A DNA stretch of 50,731 nt from Candidatus Heritagella gallinarum (GCA_904394685.1 CAJFNK010000064.1:1-50731); one strand, 5' to 3'. Positions 8,034 to 16,924 are shown, counted from the stretch's first letter. A program made the numbers and translations. The notes: generated from the letters alone by a model not told the origin.

Positions 8034-9443
8034 CTACACCTTATCCACGTTAGACGTTCGTGAAATCGAGAGAAGGATTCCCATCTGCGCCAGCAGCATT
8101 ACCAGCGAAGTGCCTCCATAGCTGAAAAACGGCAGGCTGATACCGGTATTCGGCAGGGTGTTTGTCACAACACAGATATTCAGGATTGTCTGGATTCCCA
8201 CCTGTGCTGTAAGGCCGATTCCCAGCAGCATCCCAAACTTATCTTTAGCGCCCAGAGAGATGATAACACCTCTCCAAATCAGCAAGGCAAACAGGATGAT
8301 TACAACCAGTGCCCCTACAAAGCCCAGTTCTTCACACACAATGGCAAAGATAAAATCATTCTCCGGCTCTGGCAGATACAGGTATTTCTGGCGGGACTGC
8401 GCCAGCCCCAGCCCCAACAGCCGCCCGGAGCCAATCGCCATCAGGGACTGGCGGGTCTGCCAGGTATCTACCCCTTCCGGTGGGTCGAACGGATTGAGCC
8501 ATCCCTGAATACGCAGCATAGCGTAATCGAATTTTCCGGAGAAGAAAACCAGATACATCACGCCGGCGGTTGCCAGAATAGCCGCCACGCCGAACCAACG
8601 GAGCCGTACACCGCCCACATACATCATGACCGCTGAAATCGCCACCAAAATCAGCGTGGCCGAAACGTGCGGTTCCATGATGACCAGCCCGGCAATCAAA
8701 GCCAGTAATACGACATAGGGAAGCACCCCATAACGGAATGTTTCCATTTTATCATAGTTGATGGACATCAAATGAGCAAAAATTAATACCAGGGCAAATT
8801 TGGCCACCTCAGAGGGCTGGAAGTTGATTGGCCCAATAAACAGCCATCGATAAGCTCCGTTAATCCGGGGAACCAACGAGGAACCCTTTAACACCACCAC
8901 TGCAACCAACAGAGCAATGGTGATTCCCAAAATCAAAAAGGCAAATTTGTGAAGATGGTGATAGTCAAAGAAAGAAATCGCCATCATAACGAAACATCCC
9001 AGCACAGCAAAAATCAGCTGCTGCCGGATGTATTTATAGCTGTCTCCCGACTCATAGAAAGAGGAGGCATAACTGGCAGAAAAAAGCATCACCAAGCCAA
9101 ACACCAGCAGGCTGAGCAGGATATACAAAAAGACCCGATCAATTCCTCCACGAACTGAAAAGACCTTAAACTTCTTTTTGACCTTCTTGAAGGATGCTTT
9201 TGGAGAAAACAGCGAAACCCCTCCGGCCGCCCCCGCTCCTGCGGGAACTGATACATCTGTTCCGGCACTTCTTGTGCTGGATTTTTTTGCATCGACGCCT
9301 TTCGCACGGGTACCCTTTGCGCTGACGTTTTTTACGTCGGCGTTCTTTACACCGGCGGCTCTTGTTCTGGTTGATCTATTTGCTGGCTGCCGGTTTTGTA
9401 CCGGCGGCCTTTGCCGTCTTGACCGACTTTGACTCTCTCTCAC
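8034..9443 (-). CDS. ftsW: SEDS peptidoglycan glycosyltransferase FtsW
   Basis: A polytopic SEDS-family protein that polymerises lipid II at the septum, 469 residues. About ten membrane helices fill residues 105-465, with family motifs such as NFQPSEVAKFALVL, PEPENDFIFA and TLPNTGISLPFFSYGG near the end. The first 90-100 residues form an unusual basic, repetitive cytoplasmic extension (repeats of the type AKG/VKN). The GTG start at 9443 has AAAGGAGG 8 bases away. It lies between mraY and murG; murD, often found between them, is missing. Confidence 0.95.
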   Translation of the reverse strand: MRESQSRSRRQRPPVQNRQPANRSTRTRAAGVKNADVKNVSAKGTRAKGVDAKKSSTRSAGTDVSVPAGAGAAGGVSLFSPKASFKKVKKKFKVFSVRGGIDRVFLYILLSLLVFGLVMLFSASYASSFYESGDSYKYIRQQLIFAVLGCFVMMAISFFDYHHLHKFAFLILGITIALLVAVVVLKGSSLVPRINGAYRWLFIGPINFQPSEVAKFALVLIFAHLMSINYDKMETFRYGVLPYVVLLALIAGLVIMEPHVSATLILVAISAVMMYVGGVRLRWFGVAAILATAGVMYLVFFSGKFDYAMLRIQGWLNPFDPPEGVDTWQTRQSLMAIGSGRLLGLGLAQSRQKYLYLPEPENDFIFAIVCEELGFVGALVVIILFALLIWRGVIISLGAKDKFGMLLGIGLTAQVGIQTILNICVVTNTLPNTGISLPFFSYGGTSLVMLLAQMGILLSISRTSNVDKV

Positions 9444-9500
9444 AGTCTCTGCCTCCTTTCTTATGTTCCTACAACCAGTTTGGAACAGTAGTATATGCAG

Positions 9501-10502
9501 TTATACGCCAAAGAATACCCACAGCAGGGAAATCAGACCGCCAGCGGCAGCCACCATGCTGAACACAAAGCAAATTTTCATTTCGCTCCAGCCGCACATC
9601 TCAAAATGGTGATGGATGGGACTCATTTTAAACAGACGCTTTCCATGGGTGAGCTTGAAATAGCTGACTTGCAGCACCACAGAGAGGATCTCGGCAAAAT
9701 AGACGATTCCCAGCGGCAGCAACAGGATGGGCATATTCAAAGCAAACGCCAGAGCGCACACGATACCGCCCAGGAACAAAGAGCCGGTATCCCCCATGAA
9801 AACCTTGGCCGGGTTAAAGTTCCACACAAGGAAGCCCATGCAGGCCGCAGCGACCGCAACTGCCATAATGCTCACGCTAAACATGCTCATCAAACCGGCG
9901 ATCATCATCAGGAAGATACACACAAAGAAGGTAATCGAGGCATTCAGCCCGTCAATTCCGTCGGTAAAGTTGACTGCATTGACAACCCCTACAATCAGGA
10001 TAGCGGCCAGAATCCAATATCCCCAGCCAAAATCAACTTCGCCCACCAGCGGGATCAGGGTTGTGCTCTTTCCGCCTGCCAGATAGACGCCCAGCAGATA
10101 AGCACCGGCCACGACAAACTGCAAAACCAGTTTTTGAATGGCGGTAAGACCCAGGTTGCGCTTCTTTACAACCTTGATATAGTCGTCCATAAAGCCAACC
10201 AGGCCATAACCCAGCGCCATTCCCAGGCCGCCGAACAAACGAACCTTCATCAGGAGGGTTTCATCAAAGGAATTGACATAATAGAGCGGTACACAAATCA
10301 ATACTGCCACCACAATTCCGAGAATAAACATAATTCCACCCATCGTGGGGGTGCCCTGTTTGCTCCGGTGCCATTGCGGCCCCTCCTCACGGATGGTCTG
10401 ACCAAAATGCAGTTTCTGCAAATAGGGGATCATCCATTTTCCCAGAAGGGCGGTTACGCCAAAAGCGATTACTGCTGCCAATAAAGTCCAAGTTGCACTC
10501 AT
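9501..10502 (-). CDS. mraY: phospho-N-acetylmuramoyl-pentapeptide-transferase
   Basis: The integral membrane enzyme that makes lipid I from UDP-MurNAc-pentapeptide and undecaprenyl phosphate, 333 residues, ten membrane helices. Catalytic motifs are visible: GFMDDYIKVVKKRNLGLT (Asp pair), NFTDGIDGLN and, near the C-terminus, FKMSPIHHHFEMCGW. The ATG start follows an AGGTGGAGAAAG ribosome site. Directly upstream is the PASTA penicillin-binding protein, without murE or murF in between. Confidence 0.97.
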   Translation of the reverse strand: MSATWTLLAAVIAFGVTALLGKWMIPYLQKLHFGQTIREEGPQWHRSKQGTPTMGGIMFILGIVVAVLICVPLYYVNSFDETLLMKVRLFGGLGMALGYGLVGFMDDYIKVVKKRNLGLTAIQKLVLQFVVAGAYLLGVYLAGGKSTTLIPLVGEVDFGWGYWILAAILIVGVVNAVNFTDGIDGLNASITFFVCIFLMMIAGLMSMFSVSIMAVAVAAACMGFLVWNFNPAKVFMGDTGSLFLGGIVCALAFALNMPILLLPLGIVYFAEILSVVLQVSYFKLTHGKRLFKMSPIHHHFEMCGWSEMKICFVFSMVAAAGGLISLLWVFFGV

Positions 10503-10601
10503 AATTCTTTCTCCACCTTGTTGTTTTTCCGGCCAGAGTTCCCTCTGAGCCTATATGCCCTATCAGTATAGCACACTCTGTTGTGTTTTTACAGAGAAAA
10601 T

Positions 10602-12827
10602 TTACGCTACCTGATCCACCTCAACAAATCCCACCGTTACTACCGTACCGGGACGCACTTTGGTACCCTTCTCGATATCTTGTGTGCGGGAAACGGGATT
10701 CTTACTGGTGAGGGCGGCGCCTGTTACCCGAATCTGGATACCGGCATCCGCAGCGGCCTGATTGGCTGCCGAGAGGGAAAGGCCCGTCAAGTCTGGAACC
10801 TCCACCGTTTCGGACTGGCTTTCTTCATCGGTATAAATCACCACAGTTCCTTCCTGCGGGATTGCCTCACCAAAAGCAGGAATCTGATCGAGAACCTTTT
10901 CGCCGTCGCCTTTCACCTTGACGGTCAGCCCCTCGTTTTCAAGGATTTCCTTGGCTTCGGATACAGTTTTTCCGGTAACAGAAGGTGCAGTGGTATCAAT
11001 TTTTTCAAGTTCTTCGTCGGTAAACTTTCTCTCTACCCGCAGATAGTTCAAAATCTGCTTCATGCACTTTTCAAAGGTAGGGCCAGCCACAGAACCGCCA
11101 TAATAGTCGATTTGCGGATTGGGCTCATCATAATAGATCAGCAGGGCGATCTCCGGGTCGTCTGCCGGGGCGAATCCACAATAGGAAGCGATATAGTGCT
11201 TTTTCGAGGTGTCGAGATGATCCTCTACCACCTTCTGAGAAGTACCTGTCTTTCCACATACACGATATCCGGCGATATAGCCGTTTTTAGCTGTGCCGGA
11301 AGTGGCATTGGTTTGCAGAATCTTTACCATACGTTCGGCAACGTCTGTCGAAATCACCTGCCGCTTATAACTGGTATCGGCGGTCATCACAATATTCCCA
11401 TCAGAATCGAGCATATGATCCACCACATGGGGCTGCACCAGATATCCACCATTGGCAATTGCAGCGGCGGCGGAGAGCATGTGAATCGGGGTGATACTAA
11501 AGTTCTGACCAAAAGACTCCGTGGCCAACTCCATGGGGTTCAACTGGTCGGCGGTATAATAAATGGTATTCGCTTCACCGGGCAAATCAATCCCGGTTTT
11601 CTGTGTAAACCCGAATGCCTCAAAATACTTAAAGAAAAGATCCGGCCCCAGTTCTTCTCCCAGATGAACAAAATACGGGTTACAAGAATTACACAAACCC
11701 TGTACAAAGGTCTGGGTACCGTGGCCACGATAGGTCCAGCAGTTAATATACTGGCCGGTTCCTTTTACCTGATAAGAATGGTTACAGGTAAAGGTGGTAT
11801 CTTCTTTTACAATCCCTTCTTCCATTGCCATGGAGCCGGTACACATCTTAAAGACAGAACCGGGATAATAGGTGTCGCTGATGGCCTTGTTCCGCCACTG
11901 CTTTTGGAGTGCTGCCGAAGTTGCAGCCGCCTGCTCATCTTCGGGCAAAGCGTCAATCTCTTTTTGAACCTCCGGGTTTGCAATCGTCCACGGGTCGTTG
12001 GGGTCATAGTCCCCTTTGGTTGCCAATCCCAGAATCGCACCGGTTTTGACATTCATAGCCACGGCGCAGGCGCCATTTGCCACCTCGAAATTCTTGATGC
12101 CTTCTTCCAGCCCTTCTTCCAGAAAATGCTGGATTCCTTCATCAATGGTCAGCACCAGATCATACCCATCCTCGGCTTCGACCCGCTGTTCATACTGGAA
12201 AGGCATATCGGTTCCGACTGCGTTTTTCGCAGTCACCAGCCGTCCTGCCGTCCCGCTCAGCTCTGTGTCATACTGGTATTCCAAACCGGAAAGCCCCTGA
12301 TTATCCGTACCGGTAAAGCCCAGAACAGGCCCCATAAAGTTTCCATAAGGGTAATAACGCTTATAGTCCTGAATCAGCTGGACACCCCGGCTGATGTTGT
12401 TTTCCTCCATAAAGGCCAGAATTTCATCCTTTTTGTCGGTTTCCACTTTGCGCTTCAAATAGGTAAAATAAGTGTTTTTATTGGCGAGTTCCAGCACCTC
12501 TGATTCTTCCATATCCAGAATCTCCGCCAGCCCTCTTGCCAACACCGTTTTATCTTCCTTTTTGATATAGGCGGGTTCCAATGCGACTGTCCACACACTG
12601 GCGCTCTGTGCCAGAATTTTGGTGCCGCTGGCATCATATATGGTTCCCCGCTGCGCCGTCAAAGTAGTGGGGCGCAGGCTCTGATCAATGGCCGCTTTTT
12701 TTAATTCCTCTCCATCCACAATTTGCAGACGGATCAGATTTACAATCACTGCTCCAAACCCGAACGCTACCAGAACCAACAACACCAGCGTCCGTCTCCA
12801 CATCCGAATTGTTGTCCCTTTTGCCAT
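10602..12827 (-). CDS. class B penicillin-binding protein with PASTA domains (FtsI/SpoVD type)
   Basis: A transpeptidase that cross-links peptidoglycan outside the membrane, 741 residues. One membrane anchor (about 12-34) is followed by a dimerisation/pedestal domain with the motif RGTIYD. The transpeptidase domain has active-site S324 in SVFK, S381-C-N383 and K526-T-G. Two C-terminal PASTA domains (about 612-668 and 673-736) suggest binding to muropeptides or septal peptidoglycan. This architecture is shared by SpoVD, which acts in spore cortex synthesis, and by clostridial division PBPs, so the two roles cannot be separated by sequence. The ATG at 12827 is preferred (TATGGAGG upstream) over an ATG 75 bases earlier. 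A terminator-like hairpin lies between it and the ftsL-like gene. Confidence 0.92.
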   Translation of the reverse strand: MAKGTTIRMWRRTLVLLVLVAFGFGAVIVNLIRLQIVDGEELKKAAIDQSLRPTTLTAQRGTIYDASGTKILAQSASVWTVALEPAYIKKEDKTVLARGLAEILDMEESEVLELANKNTYFTYLKRKVETDKKDEILAFMEENNISRGVQLIQDYKRYYPYGNFMGPVLGFTGTDNQGLSGLEYQYDTELSGTAGRLVTAKNAVGTDMPFQYEQRVEAEDGYDLVLTIDEGIQHFLEEGLEEGIKNFEVANGACAVAMNVKTGAILGLATKGDYDPNDPWTIANPEVQKEIDALPEDEQAAATSAALQKQWRNKAISDTYYPGSVFKMCTGSMAMEEGIVKEDTTFTCNHSYQVKGTGQYINCWTYRGHGTQTFVQGLCNSCNPYFVHLGEELGPDLFFKYFEAFGFTQKTGIDLPGEANTIYYTADQLNPMELATESFGQNFSITPIHMLSAAAAIANGGYLVQPHVVDHMLDSDGNIVMTADTSYKRQVISTDVAERMVKILQTNATSGTAKNGYIAGYRVCGKTGTSQKVVEDHLDTSKKHYIASYCGFAPADDPEIALLIYYDEPNPQIDYYGGSVAGPTFEKCMKQILNYLRVERKFTDEELEKIDTTAPSVTGKTVSEAKEILENEGLTVKVKGDGEKVLDQIPAFGEAIPQEGTVVIYTDEESQSETVEVPDLTGLSLSAANQAAADAGIQIRVTGAALTSKNPVSRTQDIEKGTKVRPGTVVTVGFVEVDQVA

Positions 12828-12943
12828 GTGTATTCCTCCATAAGCAAACAAATACCTCTGTGCCAGAACCTGCTGTAACAGTCTTATAAAAACCGGAAGC
12901 AAGCTTTTGCTCTATAAGCCAGCATCAGGCTCTATCCTTTATT

Positions 12944-12978
12944 AAAAAGAGAGTTAAGATCTGATCTCTCAACTCTCT
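12944..12978 (-). terminator. internal terminator between the ftsL-like gene and the PBP gene
   Basis: Stem GAGAGTT/AACTCTC (12971-12977 with 12949-12955) with further internal pairing is followed on the minus strand by a TTTTT run. It lies inside the division cluster, so it would attenuate rather than end transcription unless the PBP gene has its own promoter; none is obvious in the following 116 bases. Confidence 0.6.
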
Positions 12979-13043
12979 CCTCTCTCTTATCCGGTGCTGC
13001 ACAACACAGCCCTTCTATTCACATATACGCCAGAACAGACAGT

Positions 13044-13577
13044 TTATTCCAGCAGCCCCTGCAAAAATGACCAGACACGATCTAACAGGCTTTCTTCTCC
13101 ACCGGGCTGTACAACGGTTCCCTGATCTCCTTCGGTTAAGGTAATATAGGTTACCTGACTCTTACCCGTCTTTTTCATTCCCAATTCTTCCTGTGCATAT
13201 GCCTCCACATCGCTGAGAGTCATATTGGAATTGGCTTTCATCTGAAGCTGTGTATGTACGCTCTGCTGTTCGGCCAGATCTTTTTCGGCCTGAGAGATTT
13301 GAGTGGTCAGCTCGTTAAGCTGTACCTGATTGAACACGACGCTGCCCACAATGGTCAGCATCAGGGTTAACACCATCACTACGCCAACGGCCTTAAAGGA
13401 GTGGGAATGAGTGCGGCGGTTTTTATCCAGCTCCCGCTGGGGCAGCTCAATGACATTGGATCTCGGCTGCTTTTTCTGGGAAGGCTTGGGCTCAGGGCGC
13501 CCGCCTACCTCAACCGTTAAGGGGTGGGTATCAAAAAGGGAAAGGTCATAGGCTTCTGTACGGTTCCGCACACTCAT
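13044..13577 (-). CDS. FtsL/DivIC-like septum formation protein
   Basis: A 177-residue bitopic protein with the FtsL/DivIC layout. It has a cytoplasmic basic region (about 1-64), one membrane helix (about 65-84, with VVMVLTLMLTIVGSVVF), and an extracellular coiled coil (about 88-125). A short conserved part with AYAQEELGMKK, typical of septum initiators, follows. Its position between rsmH and the PBP gene is that of ftsL. The ATG at 13577 is chosen because GGAG lies 10 bases upstream; a GTG three codons earlier is too close to that site. Sequence conservation in this family is low, so the call rests on layout and synteny. Confidence 0.75.
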   Translation of the reverse strand: MSVRNRTEAYDLSLFDTHPLTVEVGGRPEPKPSQKKQPRSNVIELPQRELDKNRRTHSHSFKAVGVVMVLTLMLTIVGSVVFNQVQLNELTTQISQAEKDLAEQQSVHTQLQMKANSNMTLSDVEAYAQEELGMKKTGKSQVTYITLTEGDQGTVVQPGGEESLLDRVWSFLQGLLE

Positions 13578-13618
13578 GGGATTCACACTCCGATCTATCG
13601 TTGATTTTGCTTATTTTT

Positions 13619-14560
13619 TTATTCCTGTGCCAGTTTGATACAGACTCGAAGTCTTGCACTTCTGGCTCTTGGGTTTTCTTCCAGCTCCTGCTTAGAAGGA
13701 GTCAGTCCTTTTTTATACACCAGTTCGGCTCTCGGCTTTTTTCCACACACACACACGGGAAAATCCGGTGGGCATGTACAGCCGGTACACCATTCATTCA
13801 TTCTTCGTTTTACCATCCGGTCTTCTAGCGAATGGAACGTAATCACCGCCAGCCTTCCGCCGGGGCGCAACAGTGAAAAAGCTGCTTCCAAACCTTCCGA
13901 AAGCCTGTCCAGTTCTCCATTCACCGCAATCCGCAGGGCCTGAAATGTTTTTCTGGCCGGATGTCCCGCTTCACGGCGGACAGCAGCCGGAACCGCTTCA
14001 CGGATGATATCTGCTAACTGGAGGGTTGTCCGAATCGGGGCTTCTTCTCTGGCTGCCACAATCGCTTTGGCAATCCGGGCGGCGCTTTTATCCTCGCCAT
14101 ACCGGCTAATGATTTCGGCTAACTGCTGCCAGGAGAGTTCATTCACCAGATCTGCTGCTGTGGGGCCTTCCTGGCTCATACGCATATCCAGCGGTGCATC
14201 GGTGTGGTAAGAAAAACCACGCTCCGGCGTATCCAGTTGATGGGAAGAAACGCCGATATCCATCAGCACTCCATCCACCTCATGGAATCCGCAATTCTGC
14301 GCCAGCTCTCTCATCTGAGAAAAATTCCCCCGTCGGATAATCGAACCGGAATATTTTGACAAGCGGGCGATACAGGCTGCAATAGCGTCGGGGTCCTGAT
14401 CGATGGAGAGCAGCTTGCCGTTCTCCAGTTTTTTCAAAATCGCTTCACTGTGGCCGCCCCCGCCGGCAGTACCGTCGATATAGATTCCATCAGGCTGGAT
14501 GTCCAGCGATTCGATGGTTTCGGTAAACAATACCGGTTTGTGTGTAAATTGTATCTCCAA
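13619..14560 (-). CDS. rsmH: 16S rRNA (cytosine-1402-N4)-methyltransferase
   Basis: A SAM-dependent methyltransferase (also called MraW) that modifies C1402 in the ribosomal P site, 313 residues. SAM-binding motifs include IDGTAGGGGHSEAIL and the late motif RPGGRLAVITFHSLEDRMVK. A cysteine-rich stretch (CTGCTCPPDFPVCVCG) near residue 260 is common in the family. The start is a TTG at 14560 with overlapping AAAGGAG and GAGGAGA upstream. It follows mraZ by 24 bases. Confidence 0.96.
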   Translation of the reverse strand: MEIQFTHKPVLFTETIESLDIQPDGIYIDGTAGGGGHSEAILKKLENGKLLSIDQDPDAIAACIARLSKYSGSIIRRGNFSQMRELAQNCGFHEVDGVLMDIGVSSHQLDTPERGFSYHTDAPLDMRMSQEGPTAADLVNELSWQQLAEIISRYGEDKSAARIAKAIVAAREEAPIRTTLQLADIIREAVPAAVRREAGHPARKTFQALRIAVNGELDRLSEGLEAAFSLLRPGGRLAVITFHSLEDRMVKRRMNEWCTGCTCPPDFPVCVCGKKPRAELVYKKGLTPSKQELEENPRARSARLRVCIKLAQE

Positions 14561-14584
14561 TCTCCTCGCTCCTTTCGTCCAGCT

Positions 14585-15004
14585 TTAAAATTCCAGGAGA
14601 TCCATCGCATCCAGGATACTCTCCTGTGTCTGGCTCTCATTATACTGCGTCCATTTTGCAGTATCCCAAATTTCTGCACGGGTTGCAGCGCCAATCACCG
14701 TGACATCTTTTTCCAGCCCTGCATATTCCCGTAGGGCAGCGGGGATGAGGATTCTCCCCTGTTTATCCGGTTCTGCCTCGGCAGCACCCGAAAAGAAAAA
14801 GCGTTGAAGGCTGCGGGCTTTAGAAAGCGGCAGGGACGACATTTTTTCCAGCAGCTTCTCCCATTGGGCTGGAGAAAGAACAAACAGGCAGCCGTCCAGA
14901 CCTTTTGTAACATAAAACCTGTCGCCCAAGTCCTCACGGAAACGGGCTGGGATTGTTACCCGGCCTTTTGCATCCATATTATGTTGAAACTCGCCCATCA
15001 ACAT
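14585..15004 (-). CDS. mraZ: transcriptional regulator MraZ
   Basis: A 139-residue AbrB-fold DNA-binding protein with two tandem SpoVT-like domains; each carries a DxxGR motif (MDAKGRVTIPARFRE and PDKQGRILIPAALRE). In known cases it forms ring oligomers that repress the mra/dcw operon by binding GTGG-type repeats. Exactly such repeats lie just upstream at 15069-15092. The ATG at 15004 fits the usual length; another ATG two codons later is possible, and the long upstream in-frame extension has no family similarity. Confidence 0.93.
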   Translation of the reverse strand: MLMGEFQHNMDAKGRVTIPARFREDLGDRFYVTKGLDGCLFVLSPAQWEKLLEKMSSLPLSKARSLQRFFFSGAAEAEPDKQGRILIPAALREYAGLEKDVTVIGAATRAEIWDTAKWTQYNESQTQESILDAMDLLEF

Positions 15005-15066
15005 AATCTTAGTTAGCCTCCAAAAGATAGCTTCCTCAGCACATCGCCACCCAACGTGCCACACTC

Positions 15067-15096
15067 TGCTACCTTTATCCACCTTTCACCACTTTT
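15067..15096 (-). promoter_or_regulatory. MraZ operator: three 10-bp-spaced GTGG repeats
   Basis: On the minus strand the repeats GTGG, GTGG and GTAG are spaced exactly 10 bases apart, within AAAGTGG / AAAGGTGG / AAAGGTAG units. They lie just downstream of the -10 element of the mraZ promoter. The periodic layout matches described MraZ binding sites, so autoregulation of the cluster is likely. Confidence 0.75.
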
Positions 15097-15103
15097 AAGA
15101 TAA

Positions 15104-15132
15104 ATTATAGACGATACTTTGTATAAATGCAA
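15104..15132 (-). promoter_or_regulatory. mraZ (division/cell wall cluster) promoter
   Basis: TTGCAT (15127-15132) and TATAAT (15104-15109) are spaced by 17 bases on the minus strand, upstream of the MraZ repeats. The rest of the 314-base gap to the next gene is AT-rich and holds a terminator at 15192-15242. Confidence 0.75.
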
Positions 15133-15191
15133 TGGTTTTTTCAAATTATTATGTAAACAATTATTGACAAATTTCGCCATTTTGATAATAG

Positions 15192-15242
15192 TAAAATAAA
15201 AAGCGGAGAAAAGCCACTACATATTGTATAGTTTCTCCGCTT
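15192..15242 (-). terminator. terminator of the coaD/coiled-coil gene unit
   Basis: An 11-bp stem AAGCGGAGAAA/TTTCTCCGCTT with a 20-base loop is followed on the minus strand by TTTTTATTTT. Confidence 0.85.
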
Positions 15243-15318
15243 CCATCTATATTTTGATTTTTGATAAAAAGTTAAAATTTAAAAACAATTGGTTAAAATT
15301 ATAAATATACTATTTTTT

Positions 15319-15795
15319 TCATTTTAAGCCATTCCGCTGGCTGGCTTTAATGCTCTGACGGGTCTTTCGAAGCTCGGAAAGATGGCCTGCAAGGGCATCA
15401 TCTGTCCGTTTCATCAGATCGTCAATATAGTCGTTGCTGGCCTTTCGCATTTCACGGCATTTCTGCTGCGTCTGGTTCATCAGCTCATTGGCTTTTTGCT
15501 GTGCCTGCCGGACAATCTCGTTCTGATTCACCATCGCCCGTGCCTTTTCTTCCGCAACACGGATAATCGTTTCCGATTCCCGGCGTGCGTCACTGATAAT
15601 CTGGTTGCGGTCTGCCACAATTGCTCTGGCCTGACGGCTCTCCTGCGGCAGGTTCTCCCGGATGTCGGCGATAATATCCAGTACATCACGGCTGTCCAGC
15701 ACCGCCTTTCCTTTGGAAAGCGGCAAATGGGTTGCCTTATTTACCATTTCTTCCAACTCGTCCAACAGGTCATCTACTGTAATGTTTATCGCCAT
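15319..15795 (-). CDS. coiled-coil protein, often labelled ATPase-like in Clostridia
   Basis: A soluble 158-residue protein that is almost entirely helical and charged. A short N-terminal part (MAINITVDDLLDELEEM) precedes a long coiled coil with many Ala/Arg/Glu/Gln (about 45-140). The coiled coil resembles DivIVA-like or ATP-synthase b-like helices without a membrane anchor. No enzyme motif is visible. It follows coaD by 41 bases with a GGATGGAG ribosome site, and a terminator comes after it. The genetic link to coaD is common in this group of bacteria, as I recall; the function is unknown and a cell-envelope or division role is only a guess. Confidence 0.7.
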   Translation of the reverse strand: MAINITVDDLLDELEEMVNKATHLPLSKGKAVLDSRDVLDIIADIRENLPQESRQARAIVADRNQIISDARRESETIIRVAEEKARAMVNQNEIVRQAQQKANELMNQTQQKCREMRKASNDYIDDLMKRTDDALAGHLSELRKTRQSIKASQRNGLK

Positions 15796-15836
15796 TTTGC
15801 TCCATCCTCTCTATCTGAAAATCAATGATAGTACTA

Positions 15837-16343
15837 TCAGTTGTCGTTCTCCCGTTTTTTCATATCTAAACGAATACGGTCTTTGACATCCTTCAAAATA
15901 CACTCCGGTACGAAATTGGAGATATCTCCGCCAAACATGGCGATTTGTTTTACGATGCTGGAACTGAGGAACATATGCTCCGAGCTGGTTGTCATAAACA
16001 GGGTTTCCAAATCGGGGTTCAATTTCTTATTGGTAAGCGCCTGCTGAAATTCATACTCAAAGTCGGTAACCGCACGCAGCCCCTTAATCACAGCGCTGGC
16101 GCCTCTGGCTTTGGCATATTCGGCAAGCAGCCCTTCAAACCCAACCACTTCAATATGCTCCATGTCCGCAGTGGCCCGTTTCAGCAGATCAATCCGCTCC
16201 TCCACCGTGAACAGGGTCTTTTTGGCGGGATTAATCATTACCGCAACAATCACATGGTCAAACACCTTGCGTGAACGGCTGATAATATCCAAATGCCCCA
16301 GCGTTACCGGGTCGAAACTGCCCGGACAGATTCCAATTTTCAT
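15837..16343 (-). CDS. coaD: phosphopantetheine adenylyltransferase
   Basis: Catalyses the penultimate step of coenzyme A synthesis (4'-phosphopantetheine + ATP to dephospho-CoA), 168 residues. The nucleotidyltransferase motif CPGSFDPVTLGHLDII (about 6-21, catalytic H17) and the late motif LSSSIVKQIA are present. The gene lies 29 bases after rsmD, a standard bacterial pairing. Confidence 0.97.
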   Translation of the reverse strand: MKIGICPGSFDPVTLGHLDIISRSRKVFDHVIVAVMINPAKKTLFTVEERIDLLKRATADMEHIEVVGFEGLLAEYAKARGASAVIKGLRAVTDFEYEFQQALTNKKLNPDLETLFMTTSSEHMFLSSSIVKQIAMFGGDISNFVPECILKDVKDRIRLDMKKRENDN

Positions 16344-16372
16344 CGTTGCACCTGCTTCCTGTAACTATCCAC

Positions 16373-16924
16373 TCAAACCTGCTCCGGCTCCGGGCGGCGA
16401 TAGACAGTCAGATAAATCTTTCCATACCGGTAGGAACGCCCCTTTTGAAATGCACCGGCTGTCTCGGGCAGTTCTTCATCGGTGGGATGTTCCGCAATAA
16501 TGGTTCCGCCGGGAGAAGTGACTTCTGCTACCAGCGGCAGCGCCTTTTCCAGCATCCCGCTGCGATAAGGCGGATCGAGAAACACAATATCAAAAGGCGT
16601 ATGGCGGCGCATCAGAAAAGATGCAAAATCCATCTGGAAGATTTTCGAGCGGCTTTCCATATGTAAAGATGCGATATTGCGCTGTACCACTGCCATGGAG
16701 GCTCTTGATTCATCCACAAAAACGGCTTCGGCAGCGCCACGGCTCAGCGCTTCCAGCCCCAATTGACCGCTGCCTGCAAACAGATCCAGCACCCGGCGGC
16801 CTTCGATCTGAAACTGTAAAATATTAAAGAGGGCTTCCTTCACTCTTTCGGGTGTTGGGCGCACGTCCATTCCCTCACGGGTTTCCAAACGTCGGCCTCT
16901 GGCTTCCCCGGCAATGATTCTCAT
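16373..16924 (-). CDS. rsmD: 16S rRNA (guanine-966-N2)-methyltransferase
   Basis: A SAM-dependent methyltransferase for G966 of 16S rRNA, 183 residues. It opens with MRIIAGEARGRRL and RPTPERVKEALFNIL, has the SAM-binding LDLFAGSGQLGLEALSRGA and the catalytic FLDPPY motif. The ribosome site AAAGGATG precedes the ATG. It heads a unit with coaD and the coiled-coil gene, driven by a good promoter immediately after the cobB stop codon. Confidence 0.96.
   Translation of the reverse strand: MRIIAGEARGRRLETREGMDVRPTPERVKEALFNILQFQIEGRRVLDLFAGSGQLGLEALSRGAAEAVFVDESRASMAVVQRNIASLHMESRSKIFQMDFASFLMRRHTPFDIVFLDPPYRSGMLEKALPLVAEVTSPGGTIIAEHPTDEELPETAGAFQKGRSYRYGKIYLTVYRRPEPEQV

Noticed and set aside
10581-12503. 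A 640-codon open frame on the plus strand
   Set aside because: It mirrors the PASTA penicillin-binding protein gene, has no ribosome site and resembles no known family.
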